Below are positions 34,573 to 47,173 of a DNA stretch of 64,000 bases, in pieces (the stretch's first letter is position 1; each line of letters opens with the position of its first letter). Location of the stretch: NCBI GenBank assembly GCA_900491605.1, contig UESW01001876.1, forward strand, positions 272,327-336,326, given 5' to 3'. The position numbers were made by a program, and so were the translations under genes. The DNA comes from Calamus simplicifolius. Taxonomy: Eukaryota; Streptophyta; Magnoliopsida; Arecales; Arecaceae. The notes below the pieces were generated by a model that had not been told where the DNA came from, did not search any database, and was given only the letters and a program-made list of their open reading frames with translations.

Positions 34573-37329
34573 ATTATGATTATTGGAGCATCAAAATGAA
34601 GACTCTTTTTATTTCACAAAAGATATTGGATCTAGTAGAGAATGGAGACAAAAAGCCAATTAATCCAACAATTCATCAAAGGAAGCAACTGAAGGATTAC
34701 AAAAAGAAGGATAACAAAGCCTTGTTCTTCATCCAACAAGCTGACAACCTTTTTTTAAGAATCATTAGAGCCACCAAATCAAAGGAGGCATAGGACATCT
34801 TGCAGAAGAAATTTTAAGGCAACATCAAGGTAAGAGCTATCAAACTTTAAACTCTAAAAAAAGAGTTAGATAATTTAAAAATGCAAGAAAATAAAAAATT
34901 GAACGATTACTTCTTCAAAATTATGGAGACTATTAATCAATGAAGAGCTATGGTGAAATCATTAGCAAGCAAAGAATATGTGAAAAAATTTTGGCTAGTT
35001 TATCTTCAAAATTTGATACAATAGTTACAATTATTGAATAATCTAAAGATCTTTCTATTTTAAGTTTTCATGAATTGATTGGATCTCTTGAAGCTCATGA
35101 GCAAAGTTTTTTTAGGCATAAAGAATCATCAATTGAAAGTGCCTTTATATCTAAACTCAAAGTGGTTGATAAAAATTCTTAAAAATAATCATTTAGTCAT
35201 GCTATGGTCAAAAGAGATTCATTTAGAGGTGAAAACCAAAATAGAGAAGGAGAAAGAAATATGAGAGAAAGAGATAGAGGAATGCAAAGAAATAACCTTC
35301 CAAGAAGACAATATATGATGAGAGCACTCAACAAAGGTGCAACATATATAAAAGATCTTCTCATATTGAAAAAGATTGCTAGTTTAAGGAAAAACCCCAA
35401 TGTTATAATTGCAAAAAGTTTGGATATGTTCAAAAGATTGCAGGTATAAAACAAGTGAGTAAGCACACTTCTCAAAAGAAAATAAAGGTGAACAAAGCAC
35501 ACTATATGCATGTCAAACTGCAGAAGTGCAAAAAAATAACATATGGTATCTTGATAGTGGGTGCAGCAATCACATGACTGATGACAAATCTATTTTTGTG
35601 GACATTAATAGTTTTCAATTTCATAAGTGAAGATAAAAATGGTGTATTAGTCAAAGCAAGAGGCAAAGGCACAATTGCAATTAATACCAAAAAAGAAAGA
35701 AAGTTTATTCATGATGTTTTACTTGTTTCAGACTTGAAACAAAATCTCTTGAGTGTTAGACAATTGATTGAGCATGGGCATATGGTACACTTTGAAGATG
35801 ATGTTTGCAAATTGTATGACAAAGGAATGAAAAAGCAACTTATGGCAAATATTAAAATGAAAAAAAAATAAAAGCTTTCTTTTTATTTTGCACTATGCAA
35901 AGGATGCTACATGGAAGATGATAGTGAATGATGAGTCATGATTATGGCACAAAAGGTTTGGATACTTAAAAACTTTCAAAGCTTGAGAAGTTTACATCAA
36001 AAGAATATGGTATATGGTTTATCAGCAATACATGATAAGGAAGAACATTGTGAAAGATGTGCACTTGAAAAACAACATAGAGAAGCATTTCCAAAAAAGC
36101 ATATATGAAGAGCCAAAGCACCATTGAACCTTATTCATACTGACATATGTGAACCTATGAAAACTCCTTCTCATGCAGGTAACATCTATTTTATTATTTT
36201 TATTGATGACTATTCAAGGATGACATGGGTGTATTTCATGAGACATAAATCAAATGCATTTCTTATCTTCAAAAAGTTCAAAAATTTTAAGAAAAAACAT
36301 AGTGGGCATTATATCAATGTGTTGAGAAGTGATAGAGGTGGTGAATACAATTCAAATGAATTTAAAAAGTTTTGTGAAGATGTTGGTGTGCAAAGACAAT
36401 TGACTGTTGGTTATGCACTAAAGCAAAATGGAGTTGCAGAAAAAAAGAACAGTCCTATTATTGAGATGACTAGATCTATGCTCAAAGACAAAGGCCTTCC
36501 AAATTCTTATTGGGCAGAAGCAGTGAATATAATAGTGTATCTAATGAATAGATGTCCAATAAAAGCTCTTTAAAACATGACACCATTTAAAGCCTGATCT
36601 GGTAGAAAGCCTTCAATGAAGCATTTTAAAATCTTTGGATGTGTGTGCTATGCACATATTCTAAAAGAAAGAAGACACAAACTTGATGAAGTAAGTGAAA
36701 AATGCATCTTTGTTGGATACAATTCTAAATCAAAAGGTTACAAACTTTTCAGCTTGAAGAAAAATAAAGTGATCATAAGAAGAGATGTTATTTTCAATAA
36801 GAAAGTTGCTTGGGATTGAAAGCAAAAGAAAGTTGAAAAAATATTATTTCTCTTGATGAAGAAATTCATAATGCTCAAAATAAAGAAAATGAGGTTGAAG
36901 GTTCACCATAAACTTCTCCAAGTGTAAGTCCATTTTCAACTTCAAGTTCAAGTTCATCTTCAAGTTCTACTCCCATAAGAATGAGAAGATTAAGTGACAT
37001 TTCTGCATCTTTTAATTTCTGCATGATTGAGCCTAAAACTTATAAAAATGCTATGCATGAAGAAGTTTGGAGCAAGGCATTGCAAGAAGAAATTAATATG
37101 ATTAAAAAGAATAAAACTTAGCAGTTAGTGAAGAAACCGTGTGATAAGAAAGTTATTGGCTTGAAGTGGATATACAAGACAAAGCACAATCCAGATGGAA
37201 CCATTCAAAGATATAAGCAAGATTGGTAGCAAAGGAATACTCTCAATTATCTGATATTGATAATCAAGAAACTTTTACACCTATTGCTAGACATGATACA
37301 ATTAGAACTCTTATTTCTATAGCAGCATA
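34573..37329 (+). pseudogene. gag-pol: Copia-A gag (rest), protease, integrase and start of RT
   Basis: Gag resumes at 34578 with DYWSIKMKTLFISQ. A zinc knuckle remnant, CYNCKKFGYVQK, lies near 35398. Protease: WYLDSGCSNHMTDD near 35540 keeps Asp-Ser-Gly. The pre-integrase His-Cys region is near 35940-36070 (HCERCALEKQ). The integrase core is at 36124-36573, with Asp in HTDICEP, Asp in LRSDRGGEYNSNEF and Glu in GVAEKK. The RT start is near 37020-37329 (VIGLKWIYKTKHNPDGT). It is cut off after ISIAAY by CACTA-2 at 37330. There are many stops and frameshifts (near 34790, 35200, 35460, 36100, 36570, 37120 and 37230). The sequence is an old, inactive copy. Confidence 0.88.
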
Positions 37330-37344
37330 CACTAAATAAAAAAT

Positions 37345-38040
37345 GCTAAAATAGCGACGTCACTTTGTGATGCATATTTTGCGTCGCTAAATAGCGACCA
37401 AATTGTGAGGCTTCAGCGACTAAATCGATAAACCAAAAATAGTGATGCTTCATCGTAAAATCATCAACGACAAATTTAGTGACTAAATAGCTATGCCAGT
37501 TTTGTCGCTAAAGAGCGATGCATATATTGTGTCGCTATTTAGCTACGCATTATAATGCGTCACTAATTTTTGTTGCGATTTTTGTTAGTTTTAGCGACGC
37601 AAATTTTTATGTTACTATTTAGCGATGCATAATATATTCATAATAAATAATTTTTATTAATTTAAGCGATGCATTATAATGGGTCGATAATTTTTGTTGT
37701 GATTTTCGTTTGTTTTAGCGACATAAATTTTTACGTTGCTATTTAGTGACGCATAAATATGTATAAAATAAATAATTTTATTAATTCTAGCGATGCAATT
37801 ATTTACATCGCTATTTAGCGTTGCTTTTAAATGCATCGCTAATTTTTTTTTAATTTTTGTTAGTTTTAGCGATGCATTATTTGCATTGCTATTTAGCGAT
37901 GTATTAGCAACGTAAAATATATATATATAAATAATTTTTATTAATTTCAGTTATTTATTTTTTTTAAACATCGCTATTTAACGATGTATTAGTAATACTA
38001 TAAAAAAATTATCAAATTGCGACTAATTTGCGATGCATTT
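37345..38040. repeat. CACTA-2 left subterminal repeats
   Basis: Many TTAGCGATGCAT, GCGTCGCTAAATAGCGAC and GCATCGCTATTTAGCG words in direct and inverted orientation. Confidence 0.85.
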
Positions 38041-38191
38041 TGGGACGAATATACCATTCTCTAATTCCTAATTTATTTCTCGTGTCAAGCTCCCCTCGCG
38101 CCATTCCCGGAGCCTTCGCTGACCGTAGCATCGCCAGTGTGTTTTGTTCCCGTCCCAGTGAAAGGAAGAGAGGAGAAGGGCCTCGCAAGTC

Positions 38192-38448
38192 CAGGTAACT
38201 CTTCCTTACCCTCTTCTTTCTTTCTTCCTCGAATCGTTCCCCGGCCCCGACCCGGCGATCCTTCCGAAAAATGTCAGCTTCGCCGATCAAGGTTCTGAGT
38301 ACGCTGGGCTGGCCTTCTTCGCCTCGCCCTCACCGAGTTCTCTGCCTTTTCCGCCTTTCTTCCTGAAAAAGGCAGGCAACGAGGCGAGCAAGAGCGATGA
38401 CGCCACTAGGAGCCTCCGGTGCTTGCTTCGTCTCGACAATCTCTCGTA
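38192..38448 (+). pseudogene. GC-rich exon resembling a plant PNRC-motif protein, possibly captured
   Basis: An open frame of about 80 codons runs through SFADQGSEYAGLAFFASPSP, followed directly by SSLPFPPFFLKK. Near its end is ATRSLRCLLRL, then a stop at about 38444-38448. A Tyr-Ala-Gly patch followed by SPSPSxLPxPxFF and a terminal ATxxLRxLLRL recalls small plant proteins with a PNRC (proline-rich nuclear receptor coactivator) motif. This identification is from memory and not certain. A GT-rich possible splice donor (CGGTGAGCC) follows immediately. The exon sits between the CACTA-2 subterminal repeats and the rest of the element and is far more GC-rich than its surroundings. That suggests host DNA picked up by the transposon. 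Alternatively it is the leader of the transposon's own gene. Confidence 0.4.
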
Positions 38449-39700
38449 GCGGTGAGCCAATCAGCTCTTCTTTCGATTTTCTTTGCTGGATCCATGGTTT
38501 ACTTGTATTTGGCATCCGCGAGGCACTCACGGCCTTTTGGCGGGTGAAGGTTTCGTATGAAACAAAACCTGAGAACATGGAGCTGCCCATTTTCCGATAC
38601 CGTCTACTCTTTTTTTCTTTTCTTTTTTTTTTTTCCCTCTCTCGTATGTTTTGGTGTGGTTTGGGGGGATTCCATGATCGGAAATCTTCGTGTGCCCGCG
38701 CCATTCATTGAAATCCCTCGCCACGGTGGTGTTGTTACCCTGTTAATGCCCGCTGTTTTTATATGTTTCAAGCTCGAGTCTCTTGAAAAGCTGACGTTTT
38801 TCTACTCTTATGACTGGTTCAAAGAAGGATTTTGTTTTTCCTTCTTTTTTTCGACGGGGGGCTGGGAGAGGATTTCTATTCGTGCAAGTAAAGGAATGCC
38901 AGTAGATTGCTTTGCGTGTGTTTGACGGTGGCTGGTGACGAAATCTACGGCTGTTTAAGGAAATGTAGGATTTTGGTGGTAATGCTTCGATGATGCAGGA
39001 CACAAAGGGGCTTTGTGGGAAGAATGATGGTGGGCTTCTTCTCTTTCTCCGTTAGGGTTTTCTCTGCTTCAAAGATCTTTCTCTATTTTTTCAGAAGGAA
39101 GGTGTCGAATTGGAGAAACAAAGTTCATGCTAGTTTCTATTATCTCGTTCTATGGATCTTGGTAGTGGTAGTTTTAATCTATGGCATGCTTGCAAGTTTA
39201 GGTGGGATGGGTTAGTGTTATTTATGGGATGGTCATTCGTATTCTGATGCGTTTAGATGTTGTTGCTGTGTTAGCTAGTCTTTCTGCTGTTAGGTGGTGT
39301 TGTCTAATTTTGAGCTCCAAATTCAAACAAGCTGAATATGAGACAGACCGAACTCACTAGTATTTGGATTGATATAGCTCAAAATATTAAAAATAACAAT
39401 ATATAAATCATTAACTATTCAATAAAAAGTTATGATCTTTTATATTTATCATTGTCTTACTATAAATTATTTAAGAAGGAATTAACTCAGCTATTAAATT
39501 CTAACCTCACAGTTCCAATATTACTTAGAAAAACAGAGTAGAAATCTAAACAATAGAACAATAAGATTATGATCTAGCAGCTCCTATCAATGGAAGGAAA
39601 TTAAAACCCCCTAAAGAAAACGCCTTGACCCTTTCTGTTTCATCTATCTCTTGAATGTTCCAGATCATTCACCCAAACTTCTAGCCCTCCTCTCCTGAGC
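38449..39700 (+). other. Intron-like and unassigned DNA in CACTA-2
   Basis: T-rich, GT-starting sequence follows the GC-rich exon (38450-39300). After it comes AT-richer DNA with no recognisable motif. Short ORFs here are unsupported. Confidence 0.35.
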
Positions 39701-40077
39701 TCCAAATCAACACAACCTCCTCTAACTTGGACCTTGCTGCCAGATCTCTTACCTCATGGTCCTGTGACAGCTAATGCTCTCCCTCTTTAGTCTGTCAACT
39801 CTATGGCAAAGGCACTGACCTTCTCCCATCTCTGAAATCCGAGTCTGAAAGGCGGTGATCCCCTTGCCAAGGTGTCAACCTCTAATGGACATCACCTCTT
39901 GGTCCATCACAAATTCAATGTCTAAGTTGGCAAGGTAGTTCGTCAAATAAGAGTTGAAGATCTGGTAAAAGAAGGAAGGTGCTGTTATTTTTCCAACTTT
40001 CCGTTGGAACACGAGGGAATGGTCAGATTCTATATCAAGATCAAAGAATGAAGCACGAGCTGGCCCAACATCAAAAT
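39700..40077 (-). pseudogene. Unrecognised antisense gene fragment interrupted by copia-C (downstream half)
   Basis: On the minus strand an open frame reads into 40077 from the other side of copia-C (50404 onward). It continues HFDVGPARASFFDLD, then VGKITAPSFFYQIFNSYL and LDIEFVMDQEVMSIRG, to a stop near 39880. The frame holds across the insertion once one aaaat duplication is removed. I do not recognise the protein. It is antisense to the CACTA-2 transposase, so it may be captured or an independent insertion. Confidence 0.3.
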
Positions 40078-41667
40078 TGTTGGCACAAATGGCAACCCAA
40101 GAGGGGAGGATGAATTGAGTTCTTCTAAAAACTTTAACTCTTTTGACAACTATTTGCTTAATATGAAGATGTACAAATGTAAATGATGAAAGCTAAGTAC
40201 AAATGAAGAGAGTAGAGAGAGAGAGAGGCAAAAGCACGACAAACACACAGATTTTATAGTGGTTCGGTGTATCCAACACCTATGTCCACTCCCAAGCAGC
40301 ACTTAGGTCTACACTATAATCTACTTGATTACAGTCGAGTTGTTTTACAAGCTCACACTCAAACTTGTTATTTTCTCTGGGATCACAATGAACCCAGCTG
40401 GTTTTCACAGGCTCACCAGCACAAAACCTAACCCACAAGCTATTCATAGCTTGTCCCGAGGTATACTACCTCCACTAATTCAATCCCTGATTGAATTAGC
40501 AAGCAACAATAAAAAATAGAGTTGGAGATACAAAACAGCTCCTCAAATGAACAAATATTCAATTAAATAAACAAAGGTAAGAAAAGCCTGTTTGAAGCGA
40601 TTTTGATTTGAGCTTTTCTTTTCTTCTTCTTCTTCTCCTTTGAAAGATTGAATCAGGCCTCAGCTCAGATTCTTCACTAAAATTGCAGTTGAGAAGTTGA
40701 AGAAATTTGGGCCTTTTTGAACTCCTTTTTACTTTAAAATCCTTCAATTTTAAACTTTGGATGCTTCGGATTTCTCTTGAATCTCTTTTCAGTGGATAGG
40801 CGTGGACTTAGAGATTTCTCACTTTCTTTTTCACTGGATATATCTCTTGATTTTTCTGATATTTTCTCTTTATTTTTTTTCGTTCTTTTTCATTCTTGTT
40901 TTCAAATGGATGAATCCCTCTTTTTATAGATCCATAGGTGAAATATAGCTGTTGGAATGTACCTGGATAGTTTGTCCACACAAAAAAAAAGCCGTTAGAA
41001 GTTTGGTAAAGAAAATAGTACCGTTGGAGCTGATCTGTCACTTTTGAAAAACATCCTTGACAGGTTGGAGTCATCTCCAACTTTTCATGTGTCGGCTCCA
41101 AGTCGGGGTGTCCAAAAATAGTAATAAAAGTTTATTGAGGAGTCGACTCCAAAAAAGTTAAGTGTCGGCTCGACGCATTCGGGAGTTGGCTCTAGAATCC
41201 AAAGGTGTCGACTCTAACAATGTCCAAATAACATGCTCTCTGTACTCAGGTTAGAGTCGGCTTCAAACACTCAGGTGTCGGCTCCGTAACTTTCATGTGT
41301 CGGCTCCCGAACTCTAGGTGTCGGATCCAAAAACTGAGGCAGAAGGCACTTCACTGTATCTCAGGTTGGAGTCGGCTCCGAAACTATAGGTGTCAACTCC
41401 AGACCGTACCGAAATTCTAGAAAAGTTCTGATACACCCTGGGATTGGCTCCAGACTGTTGAGGTGTCGACTCTAAGTTCTGAACTTAAATAATTTCTATT
41501 AAAATTTGATTCAAAACTTATTTCTTTATACCTTTTGACTGATTAAACTTTCTTAATCCCTAAAACACTTATCAAATTTATCAGAAATATAATGAATATA
41601 CTCATGGCTTTTGTTAATCATCAAAATCAATAATTGGATAAATAATTCATCAATAATTTCCCCAATA
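40078..41667 (-). repeat. Copia-C 3' LTR (in element orientation)
   Basis: 1590 bp. It carries a GTGTCGGCTCC/GGAGTCGACTCC cluster at about 41055-41475 and a TTTTTATAGATCC TATA-region equivalent near 40920. Confidence 0.9.
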
Positions 41668-41970
41668 ATCCCCCTTTTCGATGATGATAAAAATACTGAA
41701 TATATGCATAAGCAATTAATGCATAATTACTACTCGATTTAAAGTAAAGGTTAAGCTCCCCCTTAATTAGGTAGCTCACTCTAAATTTGTGCATATGTTA
41801 AGTTCATTGAATCTTCATACATATCTTGAATTCATTTGATATAAATGTATCATTGAAGTATTATTCTTAAGTGTCATTCTCTTCATTATCTTTTCCTCAT
41901 TGTACATTCAATTATAACTATTATGCATATACAAATATCATTTACTTCTCCCCCTTTTTTGTAATCAACA
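41668..41970 (-). promoter_or_regulatory. Polypurine tracts of copia-C
   Basis: On the minus strand, GAAAAGGGGGAT abuts the LTR at 41668-41680. Further tracts, TAAGGGGGAGC (about 41752-41763) and AAAAAAGGGGGAGAA (about 41948-41963), lie just behind it. Copia-B shows the same set in the same order. Confidence 0.65.
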
Positions 41971-42299
41971 AAAAGGTTAAGAAGTTGCAGATAGTATTAA
42001 TGCATTAAACATTAAGTGAATCAAAATTCAAACCAAGTTACTCAATATCAAAGTTCAAAGATAGCAAATATGATATTCATTAAAGTATCAAAACATAACA
42101 TCACAAGTGCTTTCATACATCATTCAATTATAACAAAATGTTACTTCAATTACATCAAAAATACTAACTAAACTTCAAAGATTAAGTACATCAAAATGTA
42201 AATCTAACATCAAAAGTTAAAAATATCAAAATCTAATAAGTCTTTTGAGCTCTTCAAGAATCTTTCTCATTCCTTCACTTTAAGTTCTGATAAATTCAT

Positions 42300-43591
42300 T
42301 CAATCTTCTATCAAAGAATGCAGATCTACTATGATTTTCTCCTGTAATTCTGCATTGCATCTAGAATATGTCTTAGAATCTCCTCCAATTTCTTTGAGCT
42401 CCTCAAATATATGCATGAGATCAGTCTTCAAAGCTTCTGAAGAATATCCAAGAGTGGATTCAATCTTGCTCACTCTATCATCTAAGGAATAGAACATTTC
42501 TCTCAAGCTCATAAGACTGTTATCTAACTCAGTCTTCATCTCTTCTTTATGAATACTAAATAACTCCTTAAGCTGCTCTAACTGAACACTTAAAAATCAG
42601 CAGTAGGAACATGTAATGGTATAGTTGTAGGAACTGAAGTAGGTGCCGATGGTGGTGATGATCTTCTAGGCTCTGGTGATGGATGCCTCACTAATGGACC
42701 TACCCCTGATGGTGCAGTGGCTCCAATATCGGCTGCTCTCTCATCTAGATGACCTTTTCTTTCCCATCTGTCATCCACCTTCACGAATCCCATTCTATGC
42801 ACTATAGCCATGTAATAATCAGTGTGCCTAAGGTTTTTCATTGGCTCATTATCAGAAATAATAACTCCTTGACTTTTGAATGCCATGGTCAGGATCATTC
42901 CATAAGGCAAGGTCGATCTCTTCTTATTCCCGGCCTCAGCCATGTACCAAATCATCATTCCCGATAGGTTAATTGGCTGACCCGTCAAAACACAGTCCAT
43001 AATCACTATGTTTCGCTCCGAGACATACTCAAACCTACCATTTTTAGGAAATAGGATCCTACCACATATATTATGTAAAAGTCTAAGCTCAAGGGGTAGC
43101 TGATTTGCCCTGACTTCCTCAAACTCAATAAAATATCTACCCATCATCCTTGTCAAAGCACCAGCCCGGTCACTGTGACTATTTGCAATTAATCCTACAA
43201 CAGGGATTTCCAAAAGATTACCTAAAATTTTGGATGTGAGATGGATTCTTCTTCCACTAACCATACTGACTAATCCTCTATCTCCTCTTGACAAATTGAA
43301 GTCAAATTCCTTGACTAGAGCCGGATATGTGGGAACATCTAAGGAACATATCTTTTCCCAACCGAGCTCCTTGATTTGTCGCCCAATAGCAAAACCCTCG
43401 GTCTCAAAAAATCAAGCTCGGTTGGGTAGGGTATCAATTTGTGGTGAGGAGGGGCTAGGAATAGCACTGGGAGTGGATGCGGTTGAGCTGGAGGACAACT
43501 TCGGAGAAGGTTCACGCGTCGGACGCCTTGCCGTACGCTTCCCCGTCGTTACTCTTCCTTCAAACAACGATCCTCTACGCTTGGGTGCCAT
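42300..43591 (-). pseudogene. Copia-C third ORF (Sirevirus envelope-like / putative plant transposon protein)
   Basis: The start is MAPKRRGS at 43591 on the minus strand. A basic, Ser/Pro-rich leader follows and is broken by a stop near 43412. Then come GWEKICSLDVPTYPALVKEF and, in the long frame 43294-42590, GRFEYVSERNIVIMDCVLTG and LRHTDYY. A proline-rich linker (PSPEPRRSSPPSAP) and a C-terminal coiled coil (42539-42300) complete it. The architecture matches the copia-B ORF at 18181. A frameshift separates linker and coil near 42590. No clear membrane segment is visible. Confidence 0.75.
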
Positions 43592-44063
43592 GGAGTGCTA
43601 GGGAGAGATTAATTTGAAAAATTTAGGGTTTTGGAAAAAGTTGGAGAGAGTTTGGAAGCGCTAGGAGAGATTTAGAAAAAGATAGGTATCGACTTTGCCC
43701 TAAGTAGTCAACCTGGGACCACTTGGAGTCGACTCCCACAAAGCGAGGTGTTGGCTCCAGGTCGCTAACACAGTTAGCGCCAGAAGTGGAGTCGACTTGG
43801 AAAAAGTAGGTGTCAGCTCCAAAGCCTCAGATAAAACTGGAGTTGACTCCGATACCAAAGGAGTCGGCTCCAAGACAGTTTCAGAAAAAAAAAAGAGAAT
43901 TTCAAAGGATCTGAAACATGTCCGGATTGACATCAAATTTTGGCTAAATCAACTTTGGAATGTGATGAATCAAGGGATTCAAATATCTAGATAAATAATC
44001 CTTAAAATTATAAGAAAATTAGGAAAAAAATGATTGAATTCTAGATAATCATTCCTAGGAGTT

Positions 44064-47000
44064 TTAAACTCCTAATTCTTCTCTAAGATAACAAAATCTT
44101 TCTTCACAAGGGGTTTTGTAAATAAGTCAGCTAATTGTTCATCAGTACAACATAATCAAGACAAATGTCATTATTAGCTACATGTTCTCTAATAAAATGA
44201 TATCTAATTTCAATGTGTTTAGTTCTTGAATGTTGGATTGGATTCTTAGTTAAATTGATTGCACTAGTGTTATCACATCTAATTGGTCTTTTATCAAGTA
44301 TTATACTACAATCTTCAAGTTGTCGCTTAATCCAAAGGATTTGAGCACAGCAACTTTCATCTGCAATATATTCAGCCTGAGCAATAGATAATGCAACCGA
44401 ATTTTACTTTTTACTAAACCAAGAGATTAAGTTACTTCCTAAAAATTGGCATGCACCACTTGTACTTTTTCTATCTAATTTACAACCAGCATAATCAGAA
44501 TCAGTATAAGTAATCAAATTTAATGTTGAGTCTCTAGAATACCATAATCTTACATTTTTAGTTCCATTTAGATATCTAAGTATTATTTTTACTGTAATTA
44601 AGTGAGATTCTTTAGGTTCAGATATCGTGCACATAAACATACTGCAAACATGATATCTGATCTACTAGCTGTTAAATAAAGTAGTGAACCAATTATACCT
44701 CTATAATATTTTGATCAATAGGCTTACCATCTTTATCTTTATCTAACTTGTATGAAGGACTCATTGGTGTTCCGAGAGGTTTGACTTGTTTCATACCAAA
44801 CTTCTTGAGAATTTCTTTTGTGTACTTTGTTTGGTTGATGAAGATTCTCTCTTTTTCTTGTTTGACTTGGGGTCCAAGGAAGAAGTTGAGTTCTTCCATC
44901 ATGCTCATCTTGAATTCACCCTGCATTAACTTAGCAAATTCTTGACACAAAAGATCGTTAGTAGTACCGAATACAATATCATCTACATAAATTTGTACTA
45001 CCAATAAATCTTTATCTTTTCTTTTCAAAAATAGGGTTTTATCAATATTTCCTCTAGAAAAATCATTTTCAATTAGAAATTTGCTTAATCTATCATACCA
45101 AGCTTTAGGTGCTTGTTTTAAACCATATAGTGCTTTGTGTAATTTAAAAACATGGTTTGAAAATTCATGATCTTCAAAACCTAAGGGTTATTCTACATAA
45201 ACTTCCTCATTTATAAAACCATTTAAAAATGCACTTTTAACATCCATTTAAATAAATTAATGTTCATATGACATGCAAATGCAAGTAATAGTCTAATTGC
45301 TTCTAATCTAGCTACAGGTGCAAAAGTGTTATCAAAATCAATTCATTCTTATTGATTATATCCTTTTGCAACTAATCTAGCTTTATTTCTAATTACTATG
45401 CCATTTTCATCTAATTTATTTCTAAATACCCATTTAGATCCTATAATTGAATGATTTTTAGGTCTATCTACAAGGGTCCATACATTATTCCTAGTAAATT
45501 GATTTAATTCCTCTTGTATAGCTAACATTCAATTACTATCTTTTTCTGCTTCTTCAATAGTTTTAGGTTCAATTTGAGATACAAATGCAAGATGATTATT
45601 GATATTTCTCATTGATGATCTAGTTCTTACACCTTGAGATGAATCACCTATAATTAATTAATTTGAATGACCATAAGCATATCTCCAATTTTAGGCAGAT
45701 CTATATCATTATGATTAGTATCAATAACCTCATTCCTAGGAGAATCATCACCTTTGGCTTTTTGTTCATGATCTGAAGATACATCTATGTTCAACTTTTC
45801 AATATCTCTTTCAATTAAGTTTGTATCTTCCTCATCATCAATCTTTTCTGAACTTGATGCTAAAGACTCATCAAAAACTATATGAATGGATTCTTCTACA
45901 ATTAAGGTTTACTTCTTAAATACTCTATAGGCTTTACTAGTTGTTGAATATCCTAAGAATATGCCTTCATCAGATTTTGCATCAAATTTTTCTAAGTTGT
46001 CCTTACCATTATTATGAATGAAACATCTACAACCAAATGCATGAAAATAACTAATGTTTGGTTTTCTATTATGTCATAGTTCATAGGGAGTTTTCTTAGG
46101 AATTGTTCTTATTAGAGCTCTATTTAAGATGTAACATGCCGTGTTTATGGCTTCCGCCCAAAAGTATTTTGGGAGTTGGCTTTCGCATAGCATGTTACGG
46201 GCCATGTCCTCTAAAGTCATATTCTTTCTTTCTATAACTCCATTTTGCTGGGGTGTCTTAGGTGCAGAGAAGTTATGATGAATGTCATTTTCAACACAAA
46301 AGTTTTCAAATAGATGATTTTCAAATTCTATTCCATGATCACTTCTAAAAGACATTATGCTAGTGTTTTTCTCATTTGTGACTTTCTTGAAGAATTTCAG
46401 AAATATTGAGAAAGTCTCATCCTTGTGAGCCAAAAATAATACCCAAGTAAATCTAGAATAATCATCTACTATTACAAGACCATATTTCTTTCCTCCTACA
46501 CTTATGGTTCTAGTAGGTCCAAAAAGGTCCATATGAAGTAGCTCTAGTGGCCTAGAAGTGAAAACAACATTTTTTGATTTAAAAAAAAATTTTGGTCTAT
46601 TTTCCAAATTGACATGCATCATAAATTCTGTCATTTTCAAAATCTAACTTTGGAAGTCCTTTAACTAAATCCATTCTTATTAATTTTGAAATTAGGTAAG
46701 TGCTTGCATGACCTAATCTACGATGTCATAGCCATCCAATCTCATTTAGTTTAGCATTATCAGCAATTAAGTAATGGTTACTAGTAGACAGATTGTCTAA
46801 ATCAATTAAGTATATATTGTCATTTCTATTCCGATAAATACAATGCTATTGTTAATGGGATTAGAAATAGTGCAGATAGAAGCTTCAAATGAAACTTTGA
46901 AACCTTTATCACACAATTGGCTAATGCTAATTAAATTATGCTTTAAACCATCAACATATAAAATATTCTCAATAAAGGTAGATGAAGTTATTTAAATTTT

Positions 47001-47163
47001 ACCAAGGCCCATAATTTGACCTTTGCCATTATCTCCAAAAGTAACAACTCATCCTCTTTTATCTTTAAGGGTGATGAATTGATCCTTGTCACCCGTCACG
47101 TGCCTTGAGCAGCCACTATCAAGATACCATCTTCTTTTTGATCTCTTGGCTACAAGACACTCC
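44064..47163 (-). pseudogene. pol: Copia-C Pol: protease, integrase, RT, RNase H (stops and frameshifts)
   Basis: On the minus strand: protease WYLDSGCSRHVTGD near 47100 with Asp-Ser-Gly intact. The pre-integrase HRRLGHAS near 46720 is preceded by a TGG-to-TGA stop. The integrase core is at 46640-46074, with Asp in HMDLFGPT, Asp in FRSDHGIEFENH and Glu in GVIERK. RT lies near 45640-44693, including YVDDIVFG near 44985. RNase H follows (44640 onward), with YTDSDYAGCKLDRKSTSG. The reading ends LREELGV at a TAA at 44064-44066. Stops and frameshifts are scattered throughout. The element is inactive as read. Confidence 0.9.
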
Positions 47164-47173
47164 TGCAAGATAA

